A program made the position numbers and the translations under genes. A stretch of DNA of 64,000 nt from contig NZ_JAAZUH010000002.1 in NCBI RefSeq assembly GCF_013185915.1, forward strand, positions 372,001 to 436,000, read 5' to 3'. The notes beneath the pieces are model-generated. The model searched no databases. It was not told the origin of the DNA and saw only the letters and a list, made by a program, of their open reading frames with translations. Positions 48,394-57,226 of the stretch are shown here, in pieces. Numbering within the stretch: the first letter of the stretch is position 1; the number at the start of each line of letters is the position of its first letter. The stretch comes from Stenotrophomonas bentonitica (GTDB taxonomy: Bacteria; Pseudomonadota; Gammaproteobacteria; Xanthomonadales; Xanthomonadaceae).

Positions 48394-49185
48394 ATGCATC
48401 AATGGATTTTACGTTTCGTCTTTCTGTCACTTATGTCTTTGACAGTTAGTCCGTGCTTTGCGCACGTTGAAAAACCAATCACGTCCTATCCGTTGCAATC
48501 GTCTGTCAGCGTATCGCCGGTAAAAAACGCCAACGAAACCCAGTGGTGGAATTTCTTCAAGAAAAAACGCAACGAGAAGTTGTGGAAAGGCGTGCACCCG
48601 GACATGCGCACAAAACTTGAGGCGGTGTACGACATGATGGCCCAACGTGGGTTTGACATGCGGCCGATGGAGGGCATGCGCAGCGAGGCCCGTCAAGCGG
48701 CGCTGCTGGCAAGCAATTCGGGTGTCACGAGCGTTGGAGCGGGAATGAGTTGCCACAACCACGGCTATGCGATGGACAGTGTGTTGCATGTGGACGGCAA
48801 GCCCACGTGGGACATGAACGATCCACATGTGCGGGAAGGCTATATGTTGTTTGGCGAAATGGTTCAGGCGGTCGGTTTGGACTGGGGTGGAGCCTGGGCC
48901 TCCCTGAAAGACTATCCGCATGTGGAGATGAAATCCCAATGCCGTGTGGCAATCAGAGCCAAACGCAGTGGACAAAAAGCTCCCGCAATGATCGCCGATG
49001 CATCACAAATCTCCCCCGATATCTTGTTGTCGGCTTTTGCCTATCAGCCCATGGGTGAGATATGTCCCTTCGACAGCCCGTGCGAGGAACAAATTTATCT
49101 TGCTGTGCAAATCTGCCCCAGTCCTGCAACGCAAGCATGGGCCATGTATCAGCCCATGTATCAACTAAAATTCAGTTGGACTTGA
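48394..49185 (+). CDS. secreted M15-type peptidoglycan peptidase
   Basis: A 263-residue protein with a signal peptide (…SPCFAHV). It carries the M15 (VanY/endolysin) zinc motif S-x-H-x2-G-x-A-x-D as SCHNHGYAMD, with H121 and D128, and a later WASLKDYPHVEM with H176. Such enzymes cut peptidoglycan cross-bridges or stem peptides. Next to transfer genes it probably opens the wall locally for channel or pilus assembly. Its stop overlaps the -35-like TTGACG before the coupling protein. Confidence 0.75.
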   Translation: MHQWILRFVFLSLMSLTVSPCFAHVEKPITSYPLQSSVSVSPVKNANETQWWNFFKKKRNEKLWKGVHPDMRTKLEAVYDMMAQRGFDMRPMEGMRSEARQAALLASNSGVTSVGAGMSCHNHGYAMDSVLHVDGKPTWDMNDPHVREGYMLFGEMVQAVGLDWGGAWASLKDYPHVEMKSQCRVAIRAKRSGQKAPAMIADASQISPDILLSAFAYQPMGEICPFDSPCEEQIYLAVQICPSPATQAWAMYQPMYQLKFSWT

Positions 49186-49224
49186 CGGAACGAAAAGCCC
49201 CTTTATGTTGAAAAGCAAAAGGGG
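49182..49224 (+). promoter_or_regulatory. hairpin that contains the coupling-protein SD
   Basis: CCCCTTT (49198-49204) pairs with AAAGGGG (49218-49224); the SD is in the 3' arm and five T follow. It looks like a terminator or attenuator fused to the ribosome-binding site, so it could limit read-through and translation of the coupling protein. A TTGACG at 49182-49187 may be a degenerate shared-type promoter. Confidence 0.5.
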
Positions 49225-49230
49225 GTTTTT

Positions 49231-51117
49231 ATGGAACAAATTTATGAGGCGTTTGGGCGCGTGGGCAAGCATGTGCCACCCCACACACTGGTTCGGCGGT
49301 GGGACACGGCATTTTTATTGGCAACGGGTGTCTTCTGCCTTGTCTACACTCTTCTGATATTTGGAGTGCGGCTGTGGGAACCATCAACCGCAGTGCCCTA
49401 CAGCTTGCATCTGAAATTGGGTGTGGTGGTCAGCATGAACTACGCGACATTGGGATTGATGATTGGTGGCGCACGCGACGCCATCGAAAGTCTTCAACTC
49501 ACGGGCTCGCCTTACGCGACAATTTGGAGCTTCGTATTCTCTGTTGCCTGTGCCATTGGCGCACTGAAATACGGATTGATCCCACGGCGGAACATGTACG
49601 TCTTGGACGGGCCGCAGGTGCGAAAGGGGAAAGACGCAATCAAAGTGGCGAGGCAGATCACGAAGGCGGAAGTCGGCAAGGATACAATGCCGTTGCTCTT
49701 GCACCCTGAGTTGCGTTTGTCCCAGGAGCGCTGGAACCGACATCTGCTGTTGTACGGTTCGGTTGGATCGGGAAAGACACAGATCCTTTTGCCGCTCATT
49801 CGGCAAGTCATCCGTAAGAAGAAGAAATTGTTCTTGTACGACGTAAAGGGTGACTTCACGAGCTACGGTGATTTCAGTGCCGGCACTTACACTGACCCCG
49901 CATCACGCTGGAAGCGCGTGAAGGCCAAAACCATCAACGTGGTGTACCCACGCCCTATCGTTCTAAGCCCGTACGACAAGCAAGGGTACGTGTGGGATGT
50001 GGCGTGCGATATCCACACCAGCATCCAAGTGGAAGAGTTCGCCCGCTGCATGATCCCGGAGAAGCCTGGGGACAACAATCCATTTTTCACCAACACAGCC
50101 CGCATGATCTTTGTCGGATCCGTCCGTACATTGATTGCCAACAAGCCAAAATTGTGGAATTGGACGGACTTGAATGAGCAGTTGAACAAAACCGCCGAAC
50201 AAATGCAGCCCGACATTCTTGCACACTACAAAAAGGCATTCCCGCTCATTGAGAACCCCGACTCGCAAACGACATCGAACATCATGTCCACCATCATGTC
50301 GAACATGCAGGCTGTGGAGTATTTCGCAAAGGCGTGGCCGGTCGTTGGCAAGCGCCGTTTCTCAATCACTGAGTGGGCTTCGGACGACTACAAAGGGCGC
50401 AAGGGCGTCATTGTCCAGGGAGGCGGAATGGAGCTTCTGACCAGCGCTTACATTTCCTCCCTCATCAATATTTTGGTGGGAGAGGTGATTTCCCCCAAGA
50501 TGAAAGAAGACAAGAACCGTGGGATGTACATCATTTTGGACGAGCTGACATCGGCGGGGCGGTTGAACATCATGCCGTTGATCGACAAAGGACGGTCCAA
50601 GGGCGTCACCTTGATTGCCGGCATCCAAGAGCTTGGTCAGTTGTCGAAAGTGTACTCACCGGAAGAGGCAAAGATCCTGCCCACCATCGTCGGTACACAC
50701 GTGATTTGTCAGCTGCAGATGTCCGAGACACGCAAACACGTGGCCGAAATGTTTGGAACAAATGTCACCGCCACCTTGGCCCACGACGAGAACGCCAACG
50801 TCCATCAAGACGGCCGTCAGGTTGTCTTTGAACACCAATTGACCAACGAGCTGGGTCCACGCCGGGGCAAGAAGGGATCGTTTGAGGTGCGGGCGATCGT
50901 TGCAACGGCCGGTTATGACCCCTTGTTGTTGTCGTTCCCCGGCCAATCGTTGGAGGTGCAACGACCTGGGCAAGTGCCAGCGCGTTGGATGATCGAAGCT
51001 GCGGCAATAGCCAAACCAGCGGAAGCCGTGATCCAGTCCCCCAATGAGTCAAACGCCGGAACCCACCGCCAGCCTCAAGTCCTTTCTCAGCAAGAGGTCA
51101 TGGATTTGTTTCGATAG
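49231..51117 (+). CDS. type IV coupling protein (TrwB/TraD-like)
   Basis: A 628-residue protein with N-terminal membrane segments (~residues 27-50, 65-85 and 95-115), Walker A GSVGSGKT (176-183) and Walker B YIILDELTS (D437-E438). The region '…GRSKGVTLIAGIQELGQLSKVYSPEEAKILPTIVGTHVICQL' is typical of TraD/TrwB. The family is a hexameric motor that joins the relaxosome to the secretion channel and pumps DNA. Translation may be limited by the SD-containing hairpin just upstream. Confidence 0.88.
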   Translation: MEQIYEAFGRVGKHVPPHTLVRRWDTAFLLATGVFCLVYTLLIFGVRLWEPSTAVPYSLHLKLGVVVSMNYATLGLMIGGARDAIESLQLTGSPYATIWSFVFSVACAIGALKYGLIPRRNMYVLDGPQVRKGKDAIKVARQITKAEVGKDTMPLLLHPELRLSQERWNRHLLLYGSVGSGKTQILLPLIRQVIRKKKKLFLYDVKGDFTSYGDFSAGTYTDPASRWKRVKAKTINVVYPRPIVLSPYDKQGYVWDVACDIHTSIQVEEFARCMIPEKPGDNNPFFTNTARMIFVGSVRTLIANKPKLWNWTDLNEQLNKTAEQMQPDILAHYKKAFPLIENPDSQTTSNIMSTIMSNMQAVEYFAKAWPVVGKRRFSITEWASDDYKGRKGVIVQGGGMELLTSAYISSLINILVGEVISPKMKEDKNRGMYIILDELTSAGRLNIMPLIDKGRSKGVTLIAGIQELGQLSKVYSPEEAKILPTIVGTHVICQLQMSETRKHVAEMFGTNVTATLAHDENANVHQDGRQVVFEHQLTNELGPRRGKKGSFEVRAIVATAGYDPLLLSFPGQSLEVQRPGQVPARWMIEAAAIAKPAEAVIQSPNESNAGTHRQPQVLSQQEVMDLFR

Positions 51118-51119
51118 TA

Positions 51120-51162
51120 TTGACTTTAATGGCTCATCTGTTTGTATGGATCAATACCATAT
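51120..51162 (+). promoter_or_regulatory. shared-type promoter P31
   Basis: TTGACT at 51120-51125, 13 nt, TG at 51139-51140, hexamer TTGTAT at 51142-51147. Dyad GTATGG (51144-51149) / CCATAT (51157-51162). SD AAGGGGG. Confidence 0.75.
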
Positions 51163-51177
51163 AAAAAGGGGGTCAGT

Positions 51178-52611
51178 ATGGATGCACGTAAAAAGTATAA
51201 GCAATTCATGGCAAATTTGGATGAAGATGAGGTGTCTTCTTCTGATTACGCTCAATTTCTGTTGGGTGAATTGTCATTGGATGAGCGTCTAAACAATCTC
51301 GATGTTGTTGCGGACGTTCTTGCGAAGGCGGGGTATTCAACCGTTGAGTATTGGGGTGGATCCCAGTTTGGAACAGCCAGTCGCGAGCTTGCTGAATTGT
51401 ACTTGCAGTACGGTAACGTTGGTGGTGGCCCATTGACGATCAACTCCCATGCGAGCAGTGGCGTTGATTTGGACGCTGAATTCAAAGTTGCCGCCGAAGC
51501 ACACAATATTCCGGTTATGAAGTTGCTCTATCGGCGTGGATGCAGCATTGACGGCGAGGGCGACATGAAAGATTCAGCACTGCACGAAGCGGCACGTGTG
51601 GGCGATCATGAATTGTCGGAGATATTGATAAATGACTTTGGCTTTGATCCATTACTTAAGAACGCCGAAGGCCGCACGCCATACGATATTGCCATGGACA
51701 GAGAACTGTGCCAGGCCGCTGCGCGTGGGGATCTTGAGACGGTCAATCAATTGATTGATGAAGGATATCCCTCACGAGCGGCCATCAACGAGTACCGTGG
51801 TGAAGGCTACTATTACGGGAGCTTTGAGCATGGTGTTCCCGACCGCCCGCTGTATCGTGAACGCCACTTAGAGAACATGGAGCCTGCATGGAAAAGCGCT
51901 TTAGACAACGGGCATGTTGAGGTCTTTATGGCCATAATTAACTGCGTTGGTCCCAATGACTATTTTTTAAACGACTTGCGCGAGCATATGTCGGCACTGC
52001 GTTGTGCCATGGAAATAGGCGACACAGGCGTTGCCATTGAGCTACTGGAACAAGGTGCGAGTATGCATTCGCTTTCTCAGGAATTCCATTTTGCCGTATC
52101 TCAGGCCGACACCACGTTGAGCCCAAAAATGCTTTCCTTGGGTGCGGATGTGCATCGGCAATCAAACATTAAAGTTGACGACCCCCAAAATCCCTACTTC
52201 ATGAAATCCGTATCAGAGGGGTTTACACCGCTTCATTGCGCAGGATCCGCCGAACAAGTTCGACTGCTGATCCAACACGGGGCTGATGTGAATTCCAATG
52301 CCATGGGGGATGCGTGTTGGATAGTAAAAAGCGATGAGTTCATAACCCCGAAAGGGATTACTCCATTGCATTCGGCACGATCACCGGAAGTTGCTTTAGA
52401 GCTTCTTAACGCCGGGGCTAACAGCTGGGCAATTATGCCCTCAACGATGAATGATATTCACCAAAATCCTTCGCTGTCACATAGGATATCTGGGCGCGAT
52501 GACATTGCCGATGCAATTGACAGTTTCGTTCAAAAGCAGTCACTGCTAACCCAACTGACAAATACGGCTGAACTCAAGGACGAACAGCCACGAATGCGGC
52601 GAAAAATGTGA
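51178..52611 (+). CDS. ankyrin-repeat protein with RRKM tail, between coupling protein and relaxase
   Basis: A 477-residue protein with several ankyrin repeats (SALHEAARVGDHELSEILINDFGFDP; TPLHCAGSAEQVRLLIQHGADVN; TPLHSARSPEVALELLNAGAN) and the tail KQSLLTQLTNTAELKDEQPRMRRKM. Its position between coupling protein and relaxase, usually neighbours in MOBF systems, makes a link to transfer plausible. Confidence 0.88.
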   Translation: MDARKKYKQFMANLDEDEVSSSDYAQFLLGELSLDERLNNLDVVADVLAKAGYSTVEYWGGSQFGTASRELAELYLQYGNVGGGPLTINSHASSGVDLDAEFKVAAEAHNIPVMKLLYRRGCSIDGEGDMKDSALHEAARVGDHELSEILINDFGFDPLLKNAEGRTPYDIAMDRELCQAAARGDLETVNQLIDEGYPSRAAINEYRGEGYYYGSFEHGVPDRPLYRERHLENMEPAWKSALDNGHVEVFMAIINCVGPNDYFLNDLREHMSALRCAMEIGDTGVAIELLEQGASMHSLSQEFHFAVSQADTTLSPKMLSLGADVHRQSNIKVDDPQNPYFMKSVSEGFTPLHCAGSAEQVRLLIQHGADVNSNAMGDACWIVKSDEFITPKGITPLHSARSPEVALELLNAGANSWAIMPSTMNDIHQNPSLSHRISGRDDIADAIDSFVQKQSLLTQLTNTAELKDEQPRMRRKM

Positions 52612-52613
52612 GC

Positions 52614-52637
52614 AATGCCCGCCAATTGGCGGGCATT
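52614..52637. terminator. perfect 24-bp palindrome, possible terminator
   Basis: AATGCCCGCCAA-TTGGCGGGCATT immediately after the stop. There is no T-run, so termination may be weak. It is followed at once by P32. Confidence 0.6.
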
Positions 52638-52641
52638 GAGC

Positions 52642-52683
52642 TTGACTTTGGCCGGTTCTTTGTTTGAGTGAATGTCACATTCA
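52642..52683 (+). promoter_or_regulatory. shared-type promoter P32
   Basis: TTGACT at 52642-52647, 13 nt, TG at 52661-52662, hexamer TTGAGT at 52664-52669. Dyad TGAATG (52669-52674) / CATTCA (52678-52683). SD AGGGGG. Confidence 0.75.
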
Positions 52684-52699
52684 TTTCTCAGGGGGCCGC

Positions 52700-53572
52700 A
52701 TGACCTATTTCAACGAGCGCTTTAAAGGCGCAATCATCGACAACGACAGTCGCGCTGTCGTGGATTGTATTGCCGAGTATGGCGCCAACGTCGCCGATGA
52801 AAACGGCATCACACCGCTGCACTTCGCCGTTCTCGGGCACCGGGTAGAAATCACCGCTTTGCTTCTGGACAACGGCGCCAACGTGGAAGCGGCCGACATG
52901 CACGGTCAGCGTCCATTTGATCTGCGCAAGCCTGTGGTCAACAGCCGCGAACAACACCGGCTCACGGCCCACCAAGCTGCAAGCATGGGCAACCTTGAGC
53001 AAACGCGCGCGTTCATCGCCCTGGGCGGTGACCTGCACCAGTTGGACCACGCCAACAACACTGTGCTACAGCACGCGGCACGCAACGGCCACGCGGACGT
53101 TGTGCAAGAGTTGATTGAAGCCGGCGCCGACATCAACCGCACACACCGCTCGACCACCCCAGCGGTGCACTTGGCCGCTCAAAGCGGATCGGTGGACACC
53201 CTTTCCGTCTTGCTCAACAGCGGTGCGGATCCCACCGTTGTGGATCCTTTGCACCGGACGGCCATACACACGGCGGCAAGCAGCGGCAGTGTGGAGTGCC
53301 TTGCCTTGTTGATCGATCGTTGTGACCCCAACGAATTAAATATTTTGAAAGAGACAGCGTTGGACATCGCGCAAGCGGGTGGGCATGAAGACGCAAGCCG
53401 TTGGTTGGTGGAGCAGGGTGGCAAAAACGCTCCGGAAATCAAATTGCAAGATTTGGGCGTTGTAGAGGCAGAAGCCTATAAGCGCCGACTGCTGGCGTCG
53501 GCGTCCACACAGTACGAAGTGGGGCGCGGCGATACACCTCCCCGCTTGCACTTTCAATGCATGATCCCTTGA
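52700..53572 (+). CDS. ankyrin-repeat protein without RRxM tail
   Basis: A 290-residue protein with about seven regular ankyrin repeats (TPLHFAVLGHRVEITALLLDNGANVE; TVLQHAARNGHADVVQELIEAGADIN; TAIHTAASSGSVECLALLI). It ends …RLHFQCMIP and lacks the basic tag. It has the shared promoter and lies directly before the relaxase gene. ATG 52700 follows AGGGGG. Confidence 0.85.
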   Translation: MTYFNERFKGAIIDNDSRAVVDCIAEYGANVADENGITPLHFAVLGHRVEITALLLDNGANVEAADMHGQRPFDLRKPVVNSREQHRLTAHQAASMGNLEQTRAFIALGGDLHQLDHANNTVLQHAARNGHADVVQELIEAGADINRTHRSTTPAVHLAAQSGSVDTLSVLLNSGADPTVVDPLHRTAIHTAASSGSVECLALLIDRCDPNELNILKETALDIAQAGGHEDASRWLVEQGGKNAPEIKLQDLGVVEAEAYKRRLLASASTQYEVGRGDTPPRLHFQCMIP

Positions 53573-53613
53573 CAAAACGGTATTCTTTGTTTGGATGAAG
53601 TCATTCATTCAAA
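53569..53613 (+). promoter_or_regulatory. shared-type promoter P33 of the relaxase, 10-bp dyad
   Basis: TTGACA at 53569-53574, overlapping the end of 52700; 13 nt, TG at 53588-53589, hexamer TTGGAT at 53591-53596. Dyad TTTGGATGAA (53590-53599) / TTCATTCAAA (53604-53613), one G-T pair. SD GGGGG at 53615-53619. Confidence 0.8.
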
Positions 53614-53624
53614 TGGGGGTGCCC

Positions 53625-56603
53625 GTGATCCAACGACAACTATTGCAACACAGATCAAGCAATCCAAAAGGCGATGATGTCATTGACTATCTGTTGGCGG
53701 TTCCCGATATCGAACTGCAACAGAAGACTCAAAAACAAGACGGTCAAGCCACTGACTATTACCTGGACGGCACACCGGATCTTGAGAGCGCAACATCCAC
53801 CTATGTCACGTCCCACTGGGGTGGCAAGCTTGCCGGCGAGTTGGGGTTGCTCGGAAAGCCGGTCAACAAAGAAGACATGATGGCGCTGTTCGACGGCTTC
53901 TCACCAACAGGTAAGGAACTGTGTCAGAACGCAGGCGCCAGACCCACTGCCGAAGTGAAGATCGACAAGCGTACCGGCAAGCCTCGCTTGGACAAGGATG
54001 GCAATGTGATGATGGTGGACAAAGGCGGACGACGCGCGGGCTACGACCTTACGCACTCCCCACCTAAGTCCGTTTCGCTCTTGCATGCCCTGGGCGATGA
54101 CGACACAAAGCTCATTGTGATGGAAGCCCAACGTGTGGCCGTGGAAACGTCCATGAGCAAGATGTTTGAGGCGTTCACCCAGTGTCGGCGCAGCAAAGGC
54201 GGGAAGGACGTGATTGACGTTGACGGCTTGGCGTACTCAATGCACATGCAGTTCGGAAGCCGCGAGTTGGAACCTCACTTGCACACCCACGTTCTTGTGT
54301 ACAACGTGTGCAAAGGGTCGGACGGCACGCACAGCACTTTTGACGCATCTGAGATTTTTCGCTTCCGCCACGCAGCCGACATGGTGTACCAAAATGTTCT
54401 GGCGACAGAACTGTCCAAGGCTGGCTTCAAAATTGTTCAGAGCGAAGAGGTTGATGCCCATGGACAGAAAACAGGCGCGCGGTCCTGGGAGGTTGCGGGC
54501 TTGCACGACAGAGAACTCATCAACGAATTTTCGTCGCGCCATCTCGAAATCATGGAAGAGCGCTCCAAGGGCACGGCCGACGCCGCAGCATGGTTGAAGA
54601 CGCGCAAGCACAAAGACGAGCCGTCCTACCCCGAACTGATGGACCACTTCTCCAAGCTCATCGAGAACGTCAGCCAAAAATTTAAAATACCCACCATTGC
54701 GGAACTCAAGGAACAGCAGGATGTGCGTTGCCCCGCCCGGACTCGTGAGGAACTGCTTGAACTGCTGCACGAGAACGACGCGGCGTTTGACTACCCAACA
54801 TTGCTGCGTCAGATCGGCACAGAAAACCTGGGCTTTGTCACCGCAAGCGAACTGTTTGCCTTGGCCGATGCAGCCGTGTCGGACACCAGCGACTTGATGG
54901 AAATCAACCCAGTGGCGCTGCACGACGACGACAAAGGAATGACCTTGGCCCGACGCCACACTGAGTCGCGCTACGCGGCGCGATGGATGGTGGAGTGCGA
55001 GTTGGATTTGGTCACCATGTCCAACGCCCGCAAAGGGGAGGAATGGTGGAAGGTGGGCAAGGAATTGTCCACACCGATCATTGAAGCATTGGAACTGAAA
55101 AAAGGCTTCAAGTTGTCCAAGGAACAGCGTACAGCGGTCGATCACATCGTCAGTGACACGGCCGGGGTGTGCGTGGCGTCAGGCTTTGCGGGTACAGGAA
55201 AAACAACGGTGTCGGACTTCTACTCAGAGGTGTACCGCGCCCAAGGCAAACGCATGCTGGGTTGTGCCGTGTCCAACCAAGCGGCCAAAAAGCTGCAGGA
55301 AGAAAGCCGCATGGAATGCCGATCGGTGACCAAGATCCTTGCCGACTTATCGCGCAACCGCCTTGTGTTGACCAGCAATGATGTTGTTGTGTTGGACGAA
55401 GCTGGCATGATCGACGTGCCGCAGATCCGTGCGCTGTCCGCGCACTGCAAAAACGCAGGCGCAAAACTAATTTTGCAGGGCGACGAAGAGCAGTTGAAGC
55501 CCGTGGGCGCAGGGCAGGGCATGGCGTTGATGAGCGATGTCCTGGGCGAAAGCACCATCACCGAAATTCGCCGGCAGAAGGATCAACGGATGCGCGACAT
55601 CGTAAAGATGTTCTACAAATACGACGAGAACGGGTTGCCGGTGAAAGCACGCTCACCCAAGTCCCGCAACGAAGTGTTGGAGCAGTCTTTCGCCATTTGG
55701 GGCGCGCTGGAAGCCGCAGGATGCATAGACGAGTACAACACCCACGCCGAGGCGGTTGACTCGTTGGTGTCCGACTACTTTGCTTCACATGCAACCACCG
55801 ACGAGCGGTTGGTCCTGGCGCACTCCAATGCGGATCTTAAGACACTCAATCAAGCCATTCGTAAGGGCTATCAAGAGCGCGGTGAAGTGGCAAAGGAAGA
55901 GGTTCACATCCGTGCAATCGGCAAAAAGTTCTTTGAGGACATGTCGTTGTCCGTTGGTGATCGGATCCGCTTCACCACCGCCGACAGCGTGATGAATGTC
56001 GTCAACGGGACCGAAGCAAAAATCACATCGATCGTGCCCAACCGCAAGCGTGGCGGATTTGACGTAACGGTGGACATCGATGAGGGGTTGGAGCGTCGCA
56101 AACTCAAATTCAACACCGAAGAGTGGAACGCCATTCAGCACAACTACGCGCGCACGGTGCACGGTGCGCAGGGGCAAGGCAAGACAGATGTGTTCTTGCT
56201 GGGCAACGCGGGCATGACCGACAGCAGCAGTTTGATGGTTGCAATCTCACGAGTGACCAAAGGGAAGTTCACGTTGTACACAACCACCCACGAAGCCGAA
56301 ACACTACGCCAACGCGCGGCTCTTGATCGCAACAAGGAGAACACCTTGCACGCGGGTGTGCGTGGCGAAGAAGGCGCGGAGATTGCCAAGATGTTTGATA
56401 AATTCAAATTTCAAAAGTCAGAAGTTGGTGCAGGTGTGAAAAAACGTGGAAATGAGACGCGGCAAAAACAAGCCAAATTGAACGCTGAAAGCAAACAAAT
56501 TGAGGATTGGGTGGGACAACATGTATCGGAAATCCAAAAGGCGATGGACCGTGCGTTGACCCCCAATACTCAGCGTGATAGCTTCAAGAGACAGACCTTA
56601 TGA
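53625..56603 (+). CDS. MOBF relaxase-helicase (TrwC/TraI-like)
   Basis: A 992-residue protein. The relaxase domain carries the three-His metal site HLHTH (H218, H220, H222) in 'FGSRELEPHLHTHVLVYN' and candidate catalytic Tyr at 22 and 45/46 (DYLLAV; TDYYLDG). The RecD-like helicase has Walker A GFAGTGKTT (from G520), Walker B VVVLDEAGM (D591-E592) and the 3' motif YARTVHGAQGQ. It nicks oriT, stays bound to the strand and unwinds the plasmid. GTG 53625, 5 nt after GGGGG, fits the promoter layout better than ATG 53595, which lies inside the dyad. Confidence 0.92.
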   Translation: MIQRQLLQHRSSNPKGDDVIDYLLAVPDIELQQKTQKQDGQATDYYLDGTPDLESATSTYVTSHWGGKLAGELGLLGKPVNKEDMMALFDGFSPTGKELCQNAGARPTAEVKIDKRTGKPRLDKDGNVMMVDKGGRRAGYDLTHSPPKSVSLLHALGDDDTKLIVMEAQRVAVETSMSKMFEAFTQCRRSKGGKDVIDVDGLAYSMHMQFGSRELEPHLHTHVLVYNVCKGSDGTHSTFDASEIFRFRHAADMVYQNVLATELSKAGFKIVQSEEVDAHGQKTGARSWEVAGLHDRELINEFSSRHLEIMEERSKGTADAAAWLKTRKHKDEPSYPELMDHFSKLIENVSQKFKIPTIAELKEQQDVRCPARTREELLELLHENDAAFDYPTLLRQIGTENLGFVTASELFALADAAVSDTSDLMEINPVALHDDDKGMTLARRHTESRYAARWMVECELDLVTMSNARKGEEWWKVGKELSTPIIEALELKKGFKLSKEQRTAVDHIVSDTAGVCVASGFAGTGKTTVSDFYSEVYRAQGKRMLGCAVSNQAAKKLQEESRMECRSVTKILADLSRNRLVLTSNDVVVLDEAGMIDVPQIRALSAHCKNAGAKLILQGDEEQLKPVGAGQGMALMSDVLGESTITEIRRQKDQRMRDIVKMFYKYDENGLPVKARSPKSRNEVLEQSFAIWGALEAAGCIDEYNTHAEAVDSLVSDYFASHATTDERLVLAHSNADLKTLNQAIRKGYQERGEVAKEEVHIRAIGKKFFEDMSLSVGDRIRFTTADSVMNVVNGTEAKITSIVPNRKRGGFDVTVDIDEGLERRKLKFNTEEWNAIQHNYARTVHGAQGQGKTDVFLLGNAGMTDSSSLMVAISRVTKGKFTLYTTTHEAETLRQRAALDRNKENTLHAGVRGEEGAEIAKMFDKFKFQKSEVGAGVKKRGNETRQKQAKLNAESKQIEDWVGQHVSEIQKAMDRALTPNTQRDSFKRQTL

Positions 56604-56752
56604 GCTTAACGGCCATGGTGTATGTCCTTGTCATCATCTTGCTGGTCGCCGCGTGCTGTGTCGCGTGGCGATTGACTCGCCCACGTCCAGCGTTTGGTTC
56701 AGAAGAGGAACAAGAGCGCTTACGAGACGCCAACGAACGCGGGTACTACTGA
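56600..56752 (+). CDS. 50-residue single-pass membrane protein
   Basis: Overlaps the relaxase stop (ATGA), so it is coupled to it. One membrane segment (AMVYVLVIILLVAACCVAWRLT), then an acidic tail. It may be a small partner of the transfer complex; no family is recognised. Confidence 0.6.
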   Translation: MSLTAMVYVLVIILLVAACCVAWRLTRPRPAFGSEEEQERLRDANERGYY

Positions 56753-56758
56753 ATAATA

Positions 56759-56781
56759 ATGGCCCCAAGGGGCCATTTTTT
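56759..56781. terminator. bidirectional intrinsic terminator
   Basis: TGGCCCC-AA-GGGGCCA with T-run on the plus side and A/T-rich sequence on the minus side, between convergent genes 56600 and 56780. Confidence 0.8.
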
Positions 56782-57226
56782 ATTGGAACAGCGCCACCAT
56801 TCCGGCAGCGGCACCGAACCCCAAGATCCATTTGAGCCATCCCCACATCCCGCGCTTTTGCCCAGGCCAGACGCACTGTTTGGCGATCGACCGGCGCAGG
56901 GGTGTCATGCGCAGTGCGGTGTTCACACGGATGTTTGGTGGCTTACCGTAGATTCGCCAACCAGCCCGTTGCGCAGCGAACCGCCACGCGTACTCATGGT
57001 TCTCCGCTTCGGCTTTGGTGCCGGTCATGGTCGCAAGTGGGATGAAGGTGAAGGACTGGCCTTGCCAGCCACCCGCGTGGCTTCTGTGCTGACCTTCGCG
57101 CCTACGCAGGTCTGTGGTTTGACCCACATAGCAGCACCCGTTGTCGAACAAGAGCGCGTAGATGTGGCGGGGGCGGGCTTGGTATTTTTCAGAGCGGCCA
57201 AACCGTGCCGCTCCATCACCACTCAA
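56780..57226 (-). CDS. GIY-YIG nuclease-like protein
   Basis: A 148-residue protein. 'RHIYALLFDNGCCYVGQTTDLRRREGQH' matches the GIY-YIG core (here YAL…YVG), followed by the conserved Arg region and Glu-containing helix (AEAENHEYAWRF). Single-domain GIY-YIG proteins nick or cut DNA in repair, restriction or mobility. It overlaps the 57223 gene (ATGA), as the third gene of a three-gene operon. Confidence 0.75.
   Translation of the reverse strand: MSGDGAARFGRSEKYQARPRHIYALLFDNGCCYVGQTTDLRRREGQHRSHAGGWQGQSFTFIPLATMTGTKAEAENHEYAWRFAAQRAGWRIYGKPPNIRVNTALRMTPLRRSIAKQCVWPGQKRGMWGWLKWILGFGAAAGMVALFQ

Noticed and set aside
53595..53624. ATG 53595 as relaxase start
   Set aside because: It lies inside the promoter dyad, before the SD; GTG 53625 is correctly placed after GGGGG.
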